Source of the DNA: Macromonas bipunctata
GTDB lineage: Bacteria > Pseudomonadota > Gammaproteobacteria > Burkholderiales > Burkholderiaceae_C
DNA: 55,244 nucleotides
Assembly (NCBI RefSeq): GCF_002837135.1
Contig: NZ_NWBQ01000022.1
Span: 385 to 55,628 of the forward strand
Reading direction: 5' to 3'
This document shows, piece by piece, positions 1 through 8,417 of the stretch. Under the pieces are notes generated by a model. The model did not search any database. It saw only the letters and a list, made by a program, of their open reading frames with translations, and had not been told where the DNA came from. Numbering within the stretch: position 1 is the first letter of the stretch; every line of letters begins with the position of its first letter. Both the position numbers and the translations under genes were made by a program.

Positions 1-1309
1 CTTCGGTCAGGGTGCCGGTCTTGTCCAGCACCACGGTATCGACGCGGTGCGCCAGCTCCAGCGCCTCGGCGTCCTTGATCAGGATGCCATGGCGCGCCGC
101 CACCCCCGTGCCCGCCATGATGGCCACCGGCGTGGCCAGCCCCAGTGCGCACGGGCAGGCAATCACCAGCACCGCCACCGCGTGCAACCACACCGTTTCC
201 AGCGGTGCCTGTTGCCACCACCAGCCCAGCCAGGTCAGCACCGCCAGCAGCAACACCACTGGCACAAACCAGGCCGCCACCCGGTCCACCAGCCGCTGCA
301 CCGGCGACTTGGTGGCCTGCGCGTCCTGCACCAGCGCAATGATGCGGCTGAGCACACTTTGCGCACCCGTGGCTGTGACGCGCAGCCGCACCGCACCATC
401 ACCGTTGAGGCTGCCACCCGTGACCACATCACCCACCGCCTTGGGCACGGGCATAGGCTCGCCGGTGAGCATGGATTCATCGACCTGGGTCTCGCCATCC
501 ACCAGCACGCCGTCGGCGGGGATGCGCTCGCCCGGGCGCACCAGCACCACGTCGTCGGGCAGCAGTTCGGCCACGGGCACATCCACCACCTCGTCGCGGC
601 GGACGCCGTCGGGCCACAGGTGTGCCACCTCCGGGCGCAGGGCCTGCAGCGCACGGATGGCGCTGGTGGTCTGGCGCTTGGCGCGCGCTTCCAGCCACTT
701 GCCCAGCAGCACCAGCGTGATGACCACCGCCGAGCTTTCGTAGTACAGGTGCGGCATGGTGCCGGCCTCGGCGCGCCACCACAGCCAGGTGCTCAGGCCC
801 CAGCCCGCCGTGGTGCCGATGGCCACCAGCAGCTCCATGTTGCCGCTGCGCGCCCGCAGCGCGTGCCAGGCGCCAGCGTAAAAACGCCAGCCCAGCACCC
901 ACTGCACCGGCGTGGCCAGTGCAAACTGCCACCCGGGCGCCAGCATGGCGTGCCCACCCGAGCCCAGGCCCGCCAACATCGGCCACAGCAGCGGCAGCGA
1001 CAGCAGCGCCGCCACCAGCACCGGCCAGGCGTCGCGCGGCACACCCAGCCAGCCCGGTGCCACGGCGGGCTCGGTGGCCTCGGCGGGGCGGGGCTCGTAA
1101 CCGGCATCGCGGATGGCGCGCTGCACCCGCGCCGCCGCGGCGGCGGCTTGCTCGGCCACAAGGTCATCGCGCCAGTGCACGCGCGCGGTCTCGGTCGCCA
1201 GGTTGACCGCCACCGCCTGCACTCCGGGCACTTTTTTCAGCGCCCGCTCGACCCGGCCCACGCAGGAAGCGCAGGTCATGCCCCCCACACCCACGTCGTA
1301 CGGATTCAT
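1..1309 (-). CDS. copA: Copper-translocating P1B-type ATPase, C-terminal part cut by window edge
   Basis: Inner-membrane pump that exports Cu(I) at the cost of ATP. About 436 N-terminal residues are present. An N-terminal heavy-metal domain carries MTCASC (residues 11-16). Several hydrophobic helices follow, then the actuator TGE (282-284), the transmembrane metal site CPC (385-387) followed by ALGLATP, and the phosphorylation motif DKTGT starting at D429, right at the window edge. The nucleotide-binding domain lies outside. The start is the ATG at 1309; the ATG just upstream runs into a stop after three codons. It is divergent from a CopZ-like chaperone, which supports copper as substrate. 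Specificity for Cu rather than Ag is inferred from the CPC motif and the neighbour. Confidence 0.93.
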   Translation of the reverse strand, partial: MNPYDVGVGGMTCASCVGRVERALKKVPGVQAVAVNLATETARVHWRDDLVAEQAAAAAARVQRAIRDAGYEPRPAEATEPAVAPGWLGVPRDAWPVLVAALLSLPLLWPMLAGLGSGGHAMLAPGWQFALATPVQWVLGWRFYAGAWHALRARSGNMELLVAIGTTAGWGLSTWLWWRAEAGTMPHLYYESSAVVITLVLLGKWLEARAKRQTTSAIRALQALRPEVAHLWPDGVRRDEVVDVPVAELLPDDVVLVRPGERIPADGVLVDGETQVDESMLTGEPMPVPKAVGDVVTGGSLNGDGAVRLRVTATGAQSVLSRIIALVQDAQATKSPVQRLVDRVAAWFVPVVLLLAVLTWLGWWWQQAPLETVWLHAVAVLVIACPCALGLATPVAIMAGTGVAARHGILIKDAEALELAHRVDTVVLDKTGTLTE

Positions 1310-1397
1310 GGCTCCATCCATATTTGATAAAAAACTACATTTTCACCGCAGGTGTGCGGTACCACCCGCGCATGCGGTACAACCGGTGGGCCGCATT

Positions 1398-1411
1398 GTC
1401 CCACCTGGGAC
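1398..1411. promoter_or_regulatory. Inverted repeat in the copA-copZ divergent intergenic region
   Basis: GTCCCA-CC-TGGGAC is a perfect 6-bp inverted repeat with a 2-bp spacer. It sits about 50 bp upstream of the copZ start and within the region shared with copA. A direct repeat TGCGGTAC (1355-1362 and 1373-1380, 18 bp apart) lies beside it. Position suggests an operator for a metal-responsive regulator such as a MerR/CueR type, but it does not match a CueR site I can recall, and no regulator gene is visible. Confidence 0.3.
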
Positions 1412-1460
1412 GCACACGGCACTTTTTCACCTTGTTTCCAACACCGAAAGGAAAGATCCC

Positions 1461-1682
1461 ATGAACGACTACTTGTTCACCGTCACCGGCATGAGCTGCG
1501 GCCACTGCGAACGGGCCATTGTGCAAAGCCTGCGCCAGCTCGACCCCCACGCCGTGGTGCAGGCCAGCCACACCACGCAACACGTGCGCGTGGAACACAC
1601 CGCCCACACCGCTGAGGCCCTGGCAGCGGCCATCACCGAGGAGGGCTACACCGTGGTGCAGATCACACCCTTACAAAAGTAA
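1461..1682 (+). CDS. copZ: CopZ-like heavy-metal chaperone (HMA domain)
   Basis: Small cytoplasmic metallochaperone of 73 residues, made of a single HMA ferredoxin-like domain. The metal-binding motif MSCGHC is near residues 10-15, in the usual first loop. It probably delivers Cu(I) to the N-terminal domain of the divergent copper ATPase. The ATG at 1461 is preceded by a good ribosome-binding site (GAAAGGAAAG) about 8 bases upstream. The GHC variant (in place of ASC) is common in stand-alone betaproteobacterial chaperones. Metal identity is inferred from context. Confidence 0.88.
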   Translation: MNDYLFTVTGMSCGHCERAIVQSLRQLDPHAVVQASHTTQHVRVEHTAHTAEALAAAITEEGYTVVQITPLQK

Positions 1683-1721
1683 TTTAATCACGTAATACGT
1701 CATAAAATTTATGTAAAAACC

Positions 1722-1980
1722 TGTGGATAAGTTGGTGGATAACTTGTGTATAACCTGTGAGTTATCCACAAGATTTTGGAAATCCCAAAGTTGTTCAACT
1801 TTCATCCACAGGCTACTCACAGGTAATCCACAGGGTTACCCACAGGAGAACAAGGGGTTAAGTTGTTGATTCAAAACATGTTTTTGAAGTTATCCACAGA
1901 AAAGGGCCAACACCTACTATCTACTACTAAGATATATATATATAAGAAAGAGATAGAGATAGAGGGAAAACTTTTCCACA
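1722..1980. other. oriC: Candidate chromosomal replication origin: DnaA-box cluster
   Basis: This AT-rich gap between copZ and minC holds four perfect DnaA boxes (TTATNCACA or complement) at 1722-1730, 1745-1753, 1762-1770 and 1890-1898. Five single-mismatch boxes lie at 1734-1742, 1802-1810, 1824-1832, 1836-1844 and 1972-1980. The first three are in or near TGTGGATAA orientation; most of the others read TTATCCACA-like on the plus strand. No coding region fits here. Such density, together with the unwinding module at 1890-1944, is what a bacterial oriC looks like. No dnaA or dnaN is present in the window. A DnaA-titrating locus is the main alternative. Confidence 0.75.
1890..1944 (+). other. 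Basal unwinding module: DnaA box, GC patch, CTA trios, TA-rich tract
   Basis: In order on the plus strand: a perfect DnaA box (1890-1898), a short GC patch GGGCC, five CTA triplets (1914-1916, 1917-1919, 1921-1923, 1924-1926, 1927-1929), and an alternating TA tract at 1932-1944. This matches the box/GC/DnaA-trio/AT-rich order described for the basal origin unwinding element (trio 3'-GAT-5', seen as CTA on this strand). The order and spacing are seen directly; the function is inferred. Confidence 0.7.
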
Positions 1981-2070
1981 GGAGCCAAGGGGTTGACCAG
2001 GGTCGAAAATGTTAAAACTTCATCCTATGGGCCAGAACCGTTAGAATTTCGTTTTCTTTACCGTACGCCC

Positions 2071-2844
2071 ATGTCCCTGGTCTCTGGCAACAGCCCTTCT
2101 AGCTACGACATCAAGAGCGCCCAACTCTCCGTGGTGGTGCTGTTGCTCAAGTCCAACGTCCTGTCGGTGCTGGACGCGGAGCTCGAGCAACGCTTTGGTC
2201 GGCAATCCTTGTTCTTCAGCCAAGATCCGGTCTTGCTGGACTTGTCGCCGCTGGCCGCGCAGGCTTGCACCGTGGACTACGCTGGACTGCTGGCACTGTT
2301 GCAGGGTTACGGCATGGTGGTGGTGGCCGTCAAGGGCGGCAGCCCGGAGCAGATGCAGGCGGCGCTGCAGTTCGGCCTGGCGCAGGCCGACGACCAGCTC
2401 GCCCTGCAGCCGTCCACGGCGACCCGCCACCCGCAGCATCCACCGTCCGGGCCCGACATCCCCGCCCCGCTGGACGCCGGCGCGGTGTACGCCGAAACCG
2501 TGCCCGCGCTGGTGGTCGACAAGCCGCTGCGCTCGGGCCAGCAGGTGTACGCCCGGGGCCGCGACCTGCTGGTGATGGCGATGGTCAACCCCGGCGCGGA
2601 AGTGATTGCCGATGGCCACATCCACGTCTACGCCCCGTTGCGGGGCCGCGCCATGGCCGGCGCCCGGGGCTGGACCGAGGCCCGCATTTTTGCGCAGGTG
2701 ATGGAGCCCGAACTGGTCTCGATTGCCGGCATCTACCGCACCAGCGAAGTGCCCTTGCCCGCCGATGTGCTGGGCAAGCCGGCCCAGGTGCGCCTGCAGG
2801 TGGGCCCTGAAGGCGACCAGCTGCGCGTGGACCCGATTCCCTGA
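2071..2844 (+). CDS. minC: Septum site-determining protein MinC
   Basis: Inhibits FtsZ polymerisation away from midcell, recruited to the membrane by MinD. About 257 residues. The N-terminal MinC domain begins SYDIKSAQ near residue 10, a Pro/Ala-rich linker follows around residues 120-150, and the C-terminal beta-helix domain contains RSGQQVYARG and the surrounding repeats that bind MinD. It is first of minCDE; minD starts 22 bp after the stop. Start choice is uncertain: ATG 2071 gives the usual family N-terminus but has a poor ribosome-binding site, while TTG 1993 has AGGAG upstream and would add 26 residues without family support. Confidence 0.9.
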   Translation: MSLVSGNSPSSYDIKSAQLSVVVLLLKSNVLSVLDAELEQRFGRQSLFFSQDPVLLDLSPLAAQACTVDYAGLLALLQGYGMVVVAVKGGSPEQMQAALQFGLAQADDQLALQPSTATRHPQHPPSGPDIPAPLDAGAVYAETVPALVVDKPLRSGQQVYARGRDLLVMAMVNPGAEVIADGHIHVYAPLRGRAMAGARGWTEARIFAQVMEPELVSIAGIYRTSEVPLPADVLGKPAQVRLQVGPEGDQLRVDPIP

Positions 2845-2866
2845 TATTTGGAAAGACTGTTTGAAA

Positions 2867-3682
2867 ATGGCAAAGATTGTTGTCGTGACATCGGGCAAGG
2901 GCGGGGTGGGCAAGACCACCACCAGCGCCAGTTTTGCCGCCGGGCTGGCGCTGCGCGGTTTCAAGACCGTGGTGATCGACTTTGACGTGGGGCTGCGCAA
3001 CCTCGACCTGATCATGGGCTGCGAGCGGCGCGTGGTGTACGACTTCATCAACGTGATCCAGGGCGAGGCCAACCTCAACCAGGCGTTGATCAAGGACAAG
3101 CAGTGCGACAACCTGTTCGTGCTGGCCGCCAGCCAGACACGCGACAAGGACGCGCTGACCAAGGACGGTGTGGAGCGCGTGCTCACCGAGCTGGCCGGCA
3201 TGGGGTTCGACTACATCGTGTGCGACTCGCCCGCCGGCATCGAGACCGGGCCGCTGCTGGCGATGCACTTTGCCGACGAGGCGCTGGTGGTGACCAACCC
3301 CGAGGTGTCGTCGGTGCGCGACTCCGACCGCATCCTGGGCATGCTGGGCAGCAAGACCAAGCGCGCGGTGGAGGGCGGCGAGCCGGTCAAGGAGCACCTG
3401 CTCATCACGCGCTACAACCCGAACCGGGTGCAGGATGGCCAGATGCTCTCGCTCAAGGACGTGCAGGACATCCTGCGCATTGACCTCATCGGCGTGATTC
3501 CGGAGAGCGAGAGCGTGCTGCAGGCGTCCAACCAGGGCCTGCCGGTGATCCACCTGCAGGGCTCGGACGTGTCCGAGGCCTACAAGGACGTGATCGAGCG
3601 CTTTCTGGGCCACGAGCGGCCGATGCGCTTTGTGGAGGCCGAGAAACCAGGCTTCTTCAAGCGCCTGTTTGGCGGGAGGTAA
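2867..3682 (+). CDS. minD: Septum site-determining ATPase MinD
   Basis: Membrane-cycling ParA/MinD-type ATPase that carries MinC to the poles and is displaced by MinE. 271 residues, the normal family length. The deviant Walker A KGGVGKTT is at residues 11-18, including the signature lysine K11. [11 protein letters not shown] segment follows near residue 40, and the C-terminal amphipathic membrane-targeting helix (FFKRLFGGR) is intact. It is preceded by minC and followed by minE, whose ribosome-binding site lies within the last codons of minD. Confidence 0.97.
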   Translation: MAKIVVVTSGKGGVGKTTTSASFAAGLALRGFKTVVIDFDVGLRNLDLIMGCERRVVYDFINVIQGEANLNQALIKDKQCDNLFVLAASQTRDKDALTKDGVERVLTELAGMGFDYIVCDSPAGIETGPLLAMHFADEALVVTNPEVSSVRDSDRILGMLGSKTKRAVEGGEPVKEHLLITRYNPNRVQDGQMLSLKDVQDILRIDLIGVIPESESVLQASNQGLPVIHLQGSDVSEAYKDVIERFLGHERPMRFVEAEKPGFFKRLFGGR

Positions 3683-3687
3683 GGCCT

Positions 3688-3951
3688 GTGTCCTTCTTCT
3701 CGTTTCTGTTGGGCGAAAAAAAGAAAACCGCCCCGGTGGCCCGCGAGCGGCTGCAGATCATCCTGGCGCACGAGCGCTCGGGGCGCAACGCCGCCGAGCC
3801 CGACTACCTGCCCGACTTGCAGCGTGACCTGATCGCGGTGATCAGCAAGTACGTCAACATCCACCAGGAAGACATCAAGGTGCAGCTCGACCGCCAGGAG
3901 AACCTGGAGGTGCTGGAGGTCAAGATCGAGCTGCCCGAGAAGGGCAAGTAG
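3688..3951 (+). CDS. minE: Cell division topological specificity factor MinE
   Basis: Stimulates MinD ATPase and drives pole-to-pole oscillation. 87 residues: an N-terminal membrane-binding amphipathic segment ([12 protein letters not shown]), the anti-MinCD helix region around [10 protein letters not shown], and the C-terminal dimerisation domain (VEVKIELP-like ending). Start is GTG at 3688, chosen because GGGAGGTAAGG overlaps the end of minD at the right distance and the family N-terminus begins here. Coupled translation with minD is likely. Confidence 0.95.
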   Translation: MSFFSFLLGEKKKTAPVARERLQIILAHERSGRNAAEPDYLPDLQRDLIAVISKYVNIHQEDIKVQLDRQENLEVLEVKIELPEKGK

Positions 3952-4015
3952 CCCCAGCGGCCCCGGGATGCCGTTTGCAGGCCGCCAAAGGCCCGCTGGC
4001 GGCCTCTGCGGGGCT

Positions 4016-4738
4016 TCAGAGTACCCAAGCCGCCAGCGCGGCAATCGCGGCCGTCTCGGCCCGCAAAACGCGCGGCCCCAGGCTGGTGGCGGCAAAGCCT
4101 TGCGCCAGCAGGGTGTGTTCCTCTTGCGGGCTGAGGCCGCCTTCGGGCCCCAGCACCAGCCACAGGGGTTGCTGGTCATCAAATTGGCGCAGGCCTTGTG
4201 CGCCAGCGGCCAGCGACAACACGCCGCGTTGTGCCGATGCGGGCGGCGCGCTGGCGCCATGCAACCATTCCTGCAGGGTGCGCACCGGGTGTACCACCGG
4301 CACCCGGTTGCCGCCACATTGCTCGCACGCCGACACCGCCACCGCTTGCCAGTGTGCTTGTTTTTTGTCGGCGCGTTCGCCTTTGAGGCGCAGCACGGTG
4401 CGTTCGGTCATCAGCGGTTGGATGCTGGCCACGCCGAGTTCGGTGGCTTTTTCCACCAGCCAATCCATGCGTTCGTTGGCGGGCATGCCCACCACCAGAT
4501 GCACCGTACGCACGGGTTCGCGTTCGGTGGCGTGGTGGGCGCCGACGTGGACTTGCACGTCGCTGCGCCCCATGCGTTGTACGGTCGCATCGTATTCTCC
4601 GCCCACTACAGGATCGCCAAACAGGGTCAGCGTATCGCCAGGTTGCAGGCGCAGCACTTGCACGTGGCGCGCGCCCTCCGGGGTTAGGTCTAGCGTCTGG
4701 CCGGGTTGCAGGGGGGAGGGATGGTGGATGCGGGGCAT
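4016..4738 (-). CDS. rsmE: 16S rRNA m3U1498 methyltransferase RsmE
   Basis: SPOUT-class methyltransferase that N3-methylates U1498 of 16S rRNA using SAM. About 240 residues. The N-terminal PUA-like domain includes EGARHVQVLRLQPGD. The central part has VVGMPANERMDWLVEKATELGV, and the C-terminal knotted SAM site has LVLGPEGGLSPQEE and LGPRVLRAETA, all family hallmarks. The start is taken as ATG 4738 (MPRIHHP), the usual family beginning; an in-frame ATG at 4780 would overlap the preceding amgK. It lies 22 bp after amgK on the same strand and converges with minE. Confidence 0.94.
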   Translation of the reverse strand: MPRIHHPSPLQPGQTLDLTPEGARHVQVLRLQPGDTLTLFGDPVVGGEYDATVQRMGRSDVQVHVGAHHATEREPVRTVHLVVGMPANERMDWLVEKATELGVASIQPLMTERTVLRLKGERADKKQAHWQAVAVSACEQCGGNRVPVVHPVRTLQEWLHGASAPPASAQRGVLSLAAGAQGLRQFDDQQPLWLVLGPEGGLSPQEEHTLLAQGFAATSLGPRVLRAETAAIAALAAWVL

Positions 4739-4760
4739 GGGGTGAACCTGGGGGGTGGCT

Positions 4761-5885
4761 TCAGACGCGGCCATAGGCAAAGCCGCTGGCGGCTTCCCAG
4801 CCTTCGACCTTGTCGATCAGGCGCAGCAGGGGCGTGAGTTCGCGGTAGCGTGCGGCGGTGTTGCGGATGTAGTGGATGAAGCGCGGCGCATCGGCCAGGT
4901 ACTGGGGCTTGCCGTCGCGCAGGGTCAGGCGGGCAAAGATGCCGGCCACTTTGAGGTGGCGTTGCAGCCCCATCCATTCCACGGCGCGGTAAAAAGCGCC
5001 AAAGTCGTCGCTCCAGCCGTCAAAGTCCAGCATGCCCAGCTGGCGCGCCTGTTGCCAGTAGCGGATGGTGACGTCAAGCACCAGGTCTTCTTCCCAGGTC
5101 AAAAAGGCGTCGCGCGTCAGGCAGGCGATGTCGTAGGTGATGGGGCCGTACACGGCGTCCTGGAAGTCGAGCACGCCCAGGCGCTGGTCAGGGTCGTGGG
5201 CGCGCGGCAGCATCAGGTTGCGCGGCATGAAGTCGCGGTGGACAAACACGCTGGGCGCGGCCAGGTTGCGTTCCACCACCAGCGCAAAGGTGCGCTCCAG
5301 CGTGGCGCGCTGGGTGTCGTCCAGCGTCAGGCCTTTGTGCTGTGCCAGGTACCAGTCGGGAAAGAGTTGCAGTTCGCGCTGCAGCAGCGCAGCGCCGTAG
5401 GCGGGCAGCACGCCGGGGCGCGAGGCCTGTTGCCACACCAGCAGGGCGCGGGTGGCGTCCTGGAAGTGGGGCAGGGCGGCGGCGGGCTGGTGCGCGTCGA
5501 GCGCGCTGAGCAGGGTGTGGTCGCCCAGGTCGGTCAGCAGCATGAAGCCCAGGGGTTCGTCCCAGGCCAGCACGTCGGGCACGCGCACGCCAGCGTCGCG
5601 CAGCAGCTGGGCGACTTGCACAAAGGAGCGGCAGTCCTCGTGCGCGGGTGGGGCGTCCATGATCACCAGGGTGCCGCCACCGGCGCTGGCGGCGCGGTCG
5701 ATGCGGAAGTAGCGCCGGAAGCTGGCGTCGGCGGAGGCGGGGCGCACGCTGTCGGGCTGCACGCCGTGCGCGCTGGCCTGGGTGTGCAGCCAGGCCTGGA
5801 ACGCCTGGGCGCGTGACGGGTCGGCCCACCCGATGCGGGCGGGGGAGGCGGAGCTGGAGGGGCTGGGGGTGGGCGTGGCGTGCAT
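4761..5885 (-). CDS. amgK: AmgK-like aminosugar (MurNAc/GlcNAc) anomeric kinase, APH fold
   Basis: Predicted cytoplasmic sugar kinase of the aminoglycoside-phosphotransferase fold; AmgK of Pseudomonas phosphorylates recycled MurNAc/GlcNAc in peptidoglycan recovery. 374 residues. Visible are the N-lobe start SADASFRRYFRI, the catalytic loop VHRDFMPRNL (HxD....N) and the metal-binding segment LDFQDAVYGP. Its place directly divergent from lptD-surA-rsmA matches the Pseudomonas amgK locus, which supports the name. The usual partner murU is not next to it; rsmE follows instead. Start ATG 5885 leaves a low-complexity Ser/Pro-rich N-terminus. Substrate is inferred from family and synteny. Confidence 0.82.
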   Translation of the reverse strand: MHATPTPSPSSSASPARIGWADPSRAQAFQAWLHTQASAHGVQPDSVRPASADASFRRYFRIDRAASAGGGTLVIMDAPPAHEDCRSFVQVAQLLRDAGVRVPDVLAWDEPLGFMLLTDLGDHTLLSALDAHQPAAALPHFQDATRALLVWQQASRPGVLPAYGAALLQRELQLFPDWYLAQHKGLTLDDTQRATLERTFALVVERNLAAPSVFVHRDFMPRNLMLPRAHDPDQRLGVLDFQDAVYGPITYDIACLTRDAFLTWEEDLVLDVTIRYWQQARQLGMLDFDGWSDDFGAFYRAVEWMGLQRHLKVAGIFARLTLRDGKPQYLADAPRFIHYIRNTAARYRELTPLLRLIDKVEGWEAASGFAYGRV

Positions 5886-6053
5886 GGTGGCGCGGGGCGG
5901 GAGTGGCCTCGTGGATAATTGGCTGGCTATTCTACGAACGCGGTTCGTGTGTGCGCGGGTGGGGCCGGTCGGGCCCTGGGGTCTGGGTTGTTGTGGTGGG
6001 TGTTTGTGCTGTCTGTTTTGTTTGCCGCTGGGGGTGGGTTGCGCTGGTGCCGC

Positions 6054-8417
6054 GTGAGCGGGCGCTGGGTGCTGGCCGCCGGTGCGCTGGCCACGTTGTC
6101 CACCCTGGCCCAAGCCGATGAGGCACTGCCACCGCTGGCGCTGCAGCCCAGCGAGCGTCTGCAGGAGCGCCTGAGCCCCGCCGCCGCCGAGCAGGCGCCA
6201 CAATTTCTGTTCGGGGACGCGGTGCAAGGCCAGGCTGATGCCCAGACCGTGGTGCAGGGCCACGCCGAGCTGCGCCGCCACGACTTGGTGCTGCGCGCCG
6301 ACCAGCTGACGCACGACACGCCCAGCAACACCGTGACCGCCACGGGCCAGGTGCGCATCAACCGGCAGGGTGATGTGTACGAGGGCACCGAGCTGCGGCT
6401 GCAGCTCGACACGTTCGAGGGCCACTTCGTGCAGCCGCGCTTCTCGTGGCTCAAGAACGGGGGCCACGGCCAGGCCGAGCGGGTGGATTTTCTGGACGAG
6501 CACCGCGCCGTGGCGCACCAGACCCAGTACACCACCTGCGAGCGCCCGCCGGGTGGCGACTGGCTGCCGGACTGGGTGGTGACCGCCGACCGCATCGAGT
6601 TTGACACCGCCCAGGACACCGGCACCGCCACCGGCGCGGTGCTGCGCTTCAAGGACGTGCCGGTGCTGGCTGCGCCGTGGCTGAGCTTTCCGCTGTCGGA
6701 CAAGCGCAAGTCCGGCGTGCTGCCGCCCACGCTCAACCTCGACACGCAAAGCGGGCTGGAAGTCACGCTGCCGTACTACCTCAACCTGGCGCCCAACATG
6801 GACGCCACGCTGTTCCCGACCGTGATGAGCAAGCGCGGCATCGACCTCGGGGCCGAGTTGCGCTATCTGGAACCCAGCTTCAATGGCCGCGTGCGTGGCG
6901 CCTTCATGCCGTCCGACCCCGCACGTGAGCACACCGACCGCTGGAGCCAGGCCTGGCAGCACCAGCAGGTGTTCAACGGTGTGCCGGGCCTGGGCACCCT
7001 GGGGCTGCGCCTGAACCACAACCGCGTCAGCGACGACGACTACTGGCGCGACTTTCCGCGCAGCAACACCGCCCTGACCGAGCGCCTGCTGCCCAGCGAG
7101 GCCACGCTGCACTGGGGCCAGGGCGACTGGCAGGTGTCGGCCGGGGCGCAACGCTGGCAGACGCTGCAAGATGCCGACGCCCCCATCACCGCGCCCTACG
7201 ACCGCGTGCCGTCGCTGGCGGCGCGCTACACCCCGGCCGCGTTTGCGCTGGGCGGGGTGGACGGCTGGGAGGCCACGCTGCAGACCGAGGCCACCCACTT
7301 CAGCGCCGACCGCGCCCTGCGCGCCGCCAACGACGTGGACGGCACCCGCACGCTGGCGGTGGCCGAGATCAGCAAGCACTGGCACACGCCGGGCGCCTAC
7401 CTCAAGCCCGCGCTGCAGTTGCACGCGCGCCACTACGCCTTCAGCCAGACGCTGGCCAACGGCACGCGCCACCAGAGCTACGCCATTCCCACCCTCAGCC
7501 TGGACGGCGGGCTGATGCTGGAGCGCGACACGCGCCTGGCCGGGCAGGACTTTGTGCAGACGCTGGAGCCGCGCGTGCTGTACGCCCGCACCGGCTACCG
7601 CGACCAGAGCTTTGTGCCCACCTACGACACCGCTGCCTACGACTTCAACCTGGCCACAGTCTTCACGCCCAACCCCTACGGCGGGCACGACCGCATTGCC
7701 GACACCCACGCCGTGACGCTGGGCGCCACCACCCGCCTGCTGCACCCCGTCACCGGTGCCGAGGTGCTGAGCCTGGGCGTGGCGCAGCGCGTGCGCCTAG
7801 ACGACCAGCGCGTGGTGCTGCCAGGCGAGGCGGTGGTGTCGGAGCGCCTGAGCGATCTGCTGTGGGGCGGGCGCGTGCAGTGGACGCCGCAATGGGCCTT
7901 CAACGGCACCGTGCAGTACAACCCCAAGCAGAACGAATCGGTGCGCACCACGCTGGGCATGCGCTACCAGCCCGGGCCGTACCGCCTGTTCAACGCCGCC
8001 TACCGCCTCAACCGCAGCACGCCCGAGGCCGAGAGCCAGCAGTGGGACTTCAGCTGGCAGTGGCCCGTGGGCGGTGGTGCGGCCAACGCCGCCACGCCCG
8101 CCGTGCGTGGCCAGGGTCTGGGGCCACGCCAATGGTACAGCGTGGGCCGCCTCAACTACAGCGCCACCGACAACCAGGTCGTCGATCTGGTGGCGGGCTT
8201 TGAGTACGATGCCGACTGCTGGATCGGCCGCGTGGTGCTGGACCGCCTGCAGCGCAGCACCGGCAGCGCCAACCAGCGCATTTTGTTCCAGCTCGAGTTC
8301 GTCGGCTTCTCCCGTCTTGGCTCCAACCCTTTGCAAACGCTCAAGGACAATGTACCCCGCTACCAATACCTGCGAGAAGACACCAACCCGCCCAGCCGGT
8401 TTGAACGCTATGAATAA
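6054..8417 (+). CDS. lptD: LPS-assembly outer-membrane protein LptD
   Basis: Beta-barrel that inserts LPS into the outer leaflet with LptE. About 787 residues from the chosen start: a signal peptide ending near AQA, a periplasmic OstA/LptA-like jellyroll (FLFGDAVQG, VTATGQVRINR, VYEGTELRL), then the long barrel ending with YLREDTNP. Cysteines in YTTCERPPGG and in DADCWIG probably correspond to those of the structural disulfides. Start uncertain: GTG 6054 gives a clean signal peptide, while an in-frame TTG at 5919 adds a second hydrophobic stretch. The gene overlaps surA by 8 bp, so the chaperone needed for LptD folding is translated from the same message. Confidence 0.93.
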   Translation: MSGRWVLAAGALATLSTLAQADEALPPLALQPSERLQERLSPAAAEQAPQFLFGDAVQGQADAQTVVQGHAELRRHDLVLRADQLTHDTPSNTVTATGQVRINRQGDVYEGTELRLQLDTFEGHFVQPRFSWLKNGGHGQAERVDFLDEHRAVAHQTQYTTCERPPGGDWLPDWVVTADRIEFDTAQDTGTATGAVLRFKDVPVLAAPWLSFPLSDKRKSGVLPPTLNLDTQSGLEVTLPYYLNLAPNMDATLFPTVMSKRGIDLGAELRYLEPSFNGRVRGAFMPSDPAREHTDRWSQAWQHQQVFNGVPGLGTLGLRLNHNRVSDDDYWRDFPRSNTALTERLLPSEATLHWGQGDWQVSAGAQRWQTLQDADAPITAPYDRVPSLAARYTPAAFALGGVDGWEATLQTEATHFSADRALRAANDVDGTRTLAVAEISKHWHTPGAYLKPALQLHARHYAFSQTLANGTRHQSYAIPTLSLDGGLMLERDTRLAGQDFVQTLEPRVLYARTGYRDQSFVPTYDTAAYDFNLATVFTPNPYGGHDRIADTHAVTLGATTRLLHPVTGAEVLSLGVAQRVRLDDQRVVLPGEAVVSERLSDLLWGGRVQWTPQWAFNGTVQYNPKQNESVRTTLGMRYQPGPYRLFNAAYRLNRSTPEAESQQWDFSWQWPVGGGAANAATPAVRGQGLGPRQWYSVGRLNYSATDNQVVDLVAGFEYDADCWIGRVVLDRLQRSTGSANQRILFQLEFVGFSRLGSNPLQTLKDNVPRYQYLREDTNPPSRFERYE

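Noticed and set aside
1355-1380. CueR operator between copA and copZ
   Set aside because: The direct repeat TGCGGTAC has the right period for helix-face repeats but does not match a MerR-type dyad with a 19-bp promoter spacer.
3979-4005. 8-bp hairpin AGGCCGCC/GGCGGCCT between minE and rsmE as a terminator
   Set aside because: No T tract on either strand; may be chance in GC-rich DNA, so not listed as a feature.
4761-7745. Open frame of 994 codons on the minus strand running across lptD
   Set aside because: Only its last ~374 codons (amgK) resemble a protein; the rest is low-complexity antisense of lptD, an effect of high GC at third codon positions.
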